DNA from: Kaistia adipata DSM 17808
GTDB lineage: Bacteria; Pseudomonadota; Alphaproteobacteria; Rhizobiales; Kaistiaceae
DNA: 64,000 nucleotides
Assembly: GCF_000423225.1 (NCBI RefSeq)
Contig: NZ_KE383991.1
Location: 568,217 to 632,216, forward strand
Direction of reading: 5' to 3'
The translations under genes were made by a program, and so were the position numbers. Positions 62,553 to 64,000 of this stretch are shown here, piece after piece (position 1 is the first letter of the stretch; each line of letters opens with the position of its first letter). The notes below the pieces were generated by a model that worked only from the letters and a program-made list of their open reading frames with translations, had not been told where the DNA came from and made no database searches.

Positions 62553-63794
62553 GAAGCGCAGCGGGCTGAACGGCGCCGGATCGACGAACGGCATCTCGCG
62601 CGTGATCAGCTCCGAGACCAAGCGTCCGGTCGCCGGACCGAGCGTGAAGCCGAGATGGCCATGGCCGAAATTGAGCCAGAGGCCGGGGTGGCGGGGCGCG
62701 GCGCCGACGATCGGCATCGAATCCGGCAGGCACGGGCGCGAGCCCATCCACGGCTCCGCCTCGACCGCCTCGCCGAGCGGGAACAGCGCCTTGGCCTGCG
62801 GCAGGATGCGGCCGATCTGCACCGGCGTCGGCGGCGCGTCGCGATCGTCGAACTCGATGCCCGAGGTGATGCGATAGCCCTGCCGCATCGGCGTCAGCAC
62901 ATAGCCATGCGCGACATCGACCACCGGCCGTTCCAGCGCCGCGTCGCCGCGCGGCTTGAAATGCTGGTGATAGCCGCGCTTGACGGCGAGCGGATAGCGG
63001 TAGCCGAGCGGCCGCAGCAGGTCCATCGCCCAGGGGCCGAGGGAGACGACGATGTCAGGCGCCGCCACCTTGCGCTCGCCCATGTCGACCATCCACAGGT
63101 CGCTCTCGCGGCGCAGCGACAGCGCGTCGCCCTGGCCGATCGTGCCACCCATCGCCTCGAACAGCCGCGCATAGGCCTTGGTGACGCCGCCCGGGCTCGC
63201 CACCGACACCGTATCCGGCCAGAAGACGGCGCGTGCGAAGACCGGCGCGAGATCGGGCTCGAGATCGGTGATCTCATGGCTGTCGAGGATCTCGTAGCGG
63301 ACGCCGAAGCGCTCGGCGAGCGCCAGATGCGCCTTGGTGTCGGCCTCGAAATGCGCGAGGCTGCGATAGCCCTTGATCCAGCCCGTGCCGCGGAAGAGTT
63401 CGACCGCCCTGCCCTTGCCGGCGAGAACGCCATGCTCGCTCGCCGCATGGGCCAGGATCGGATCCATCGCCGCGGCGTAGTCCTCGATCGCGCGCGGCGA
63501 CGAGCCGGCGCGCAGGCGAATCAGCCAGGGCGCGACCTTCGGCAGGAAGCGGCCATTATAGTGAAGCTCCGCCTCCTGGTTGCGGGCATATCGCCAGAGC
63601 TCGCCGAGCTTGCGCGGGAAGACGATCGGGTAGAACCCCTCCCGCTCGATCACACCGGCATTGCCATAGGACGTCGCCTCGCCCGGCTCGCGCCGGTCGA
63701 CCAGCGCCACCGTCCGGTTGCGCTTCTGCAGGTTGAGGGCCGTCGCCACGCCAACAATGCCGGCGCCGAGCACGATCGCATCAAACCGTTCCAT
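62547..63794 (-). CDS. FAD-dependent D-amino acid dehydrogenase-like oxidoreductase (DadA family)
   Basis: 415 residues. An N-terminal FAD Rossmann motif AIVLGAGIVGVATALNLQKR (6-25), followed by VDRREPGEATSYGNAGVI; the substrate domain has VKRGYHQHFKPRG, and the C-terminal FAD block is LWLNFGHGHLGFTLGPATGR. Oxidises a D-amino acid (or similar N-substituted amino acid) to the keto acid with electrons going to the respiratory chain. The neighbouring amino acid importers fit such a role. Convergent with the second binding-protein gene. Confidence 0.92.
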   Translation of the reverse strand: MERFDAIVLGAGIVGVATALNLQKRNRTVALVDRREPGEATSYGNAGVIEREGFYPIVFPRKLGELWRYARNQEAELHYNGRFLPKVAPWLIRLRAGSSPRAIEDYAAAMDPILAHAASEHGVLAGKGRAVELFRGTGWIKGYRSLAHFEADTKAHLALAERFGVRYEILDSHEITDLEPDLAPVFARAVFWPDTVSVASPGGVTKAYARLFEAMGGTIGQGDALSLRRESDLWMVDMGERKVAAPDIVVSLGPWAMDLLRPLGYRYPLAVKRGYHQHFKPRGDAALERPVVDVAHGYVLTPMRQGYRITSGIEFDDRDAPPTPVQIGRILPQAKALFPLGEAVEAEPWMGSRPCLPDSMPIVGAAPRHPGLWLNFGHGHLGFTLGPATGRLVSELITREMPFVDPAPFSPLRFR

Positions 63795-63953
63795 CTCGCT
63801 CCTGTCGGGAATCGCCCTGCTCCTTCCTGTGCCGTCTCAAGTTTGCCCGTCCACGCCCGGGGCGACAATTGCCCGCGCGAACATGGCATGTTACGGGCGG
63901 AAGACATGTGATCCGGGCCCGGACCGAGGGTCCCCGAAGCTGAAAGCATTATC

Positions 63954-64000
63954 ATGGCCGCGCTCCCGCTGATCTCGCCCTCGATCCTCGCCTCGGACTT
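63954..64000 (+). CDS. rpe: Ribulose-phosphate 3-epimerase, first 15 codons (cut by window edge)
   Basis: From ATG 63954 the sequence reads MAALPLISPSILASD and then leaves the window. IxPSILxxDF is the opening beta-strand of ribulose-phosphate 3-epimerase, with the catalytic-site Ser at PSIL. The call rests on this short stretch only. Confidence 0.8.
   Translation, partial: MAALPLISPSILASD

Overview
The window is high-GC DNA from a chromosome, very probably of an alphaproteobacterium of the order Hyphomicrobiales (Rhizobiales). The reasons are the gene families present: an Usg-family protein, a DUF2865 protein, a DUF6867-type small membrane protein inside a Liv operon, an Anbu peptidase cluster, Cox/Xdh accessory genes and a GatB-dependent Gln-tRNA route. 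Three long palindromic intergenic repeats of the kind common in this order support it. Nearly all of the window is coding, and short stop/start overlaps within operons are frequent. I see no insertion sequence, prophage or CRISPR array.

Layout. 1-6.2 kb: proline catabolism on the minus strand (gdh, then a putA that runs off the left edge) with a divergent Lrp-family regulator. 6.2-14.1 kb: an Opp/Dpp-type peptide importer. Its binding protein and an XRE-cupin regulator are read leftward; two permeases, two ATPases, a GAF protein and a proline-iminopeptidase-like hydrolase are read rightward. 14.7 kb: tRNA-Gln(CTG). 15.3-21.4 kb: an arylsulfatase and a four-gene ABC importer. 21.6-25.9 kb (minus): aldehyde dehydrogenase, AraD1-type dehydratase and FadR-type regulator, which look like an oxidative pentonate route to 2-oxoglutarate, then a GST. 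26-36 kb: a small Ala/Gly/Ile-rich protein, gatB, a CreA-family protein, a MATE exporter, a DUF2865 protein, an AGE-family epimerase, gltX, an aldo/keto reductase and a VOC protein.

36.3-40.4 kb: the most interesting locus. A near-perfect sigma-54 promoter precedes a circularly permuted ATP-grasp protein, an alpha-E protein, a transglutaminase-fold protein that has lost its catalytic cysteine, and the proteasome-like peptidase Anbu. 40.7-42.9 kb: usg, then ArsR, AHSA1 and DUF899 genes. 43.1-47.9 kb (minus): MoxR ATPase, VWA protein, split XdhC and a molybdopterin-binding/NTP-transferase fusion, a maturation set for a molybdenum hydroxylase whose structural genes are not here. 48.1-55.4 kb: an alpha/beta hydrolase, DoxX, ETF-ubiquinone oxidoreductase, a PQQ-type sugar dehydrogenase, a family-4 uracil-DNA glycosylase homologue with substituted active-site motifs, an MFS transporter and a flavin reductase. 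55.7-62.5 kb: a branched-chain amino acid (Liv) importer with an embedded small membrane protein and two binding proteins. 62.5-64 kb: a DadA-like dehydrogenase and the first codons of rpe.

Taken together the window is dominated by uptake and breakdown of amino acids and peptides. Peptide import, release of N-terminal proline, PutA and Gdh would carry proline to 2-oxoglutarate. The Liv operon, the DadA-like enzyme and ETF-QO fit the same picture. All function statements rest on reading conserved motifs and gene order; no database search was possible.
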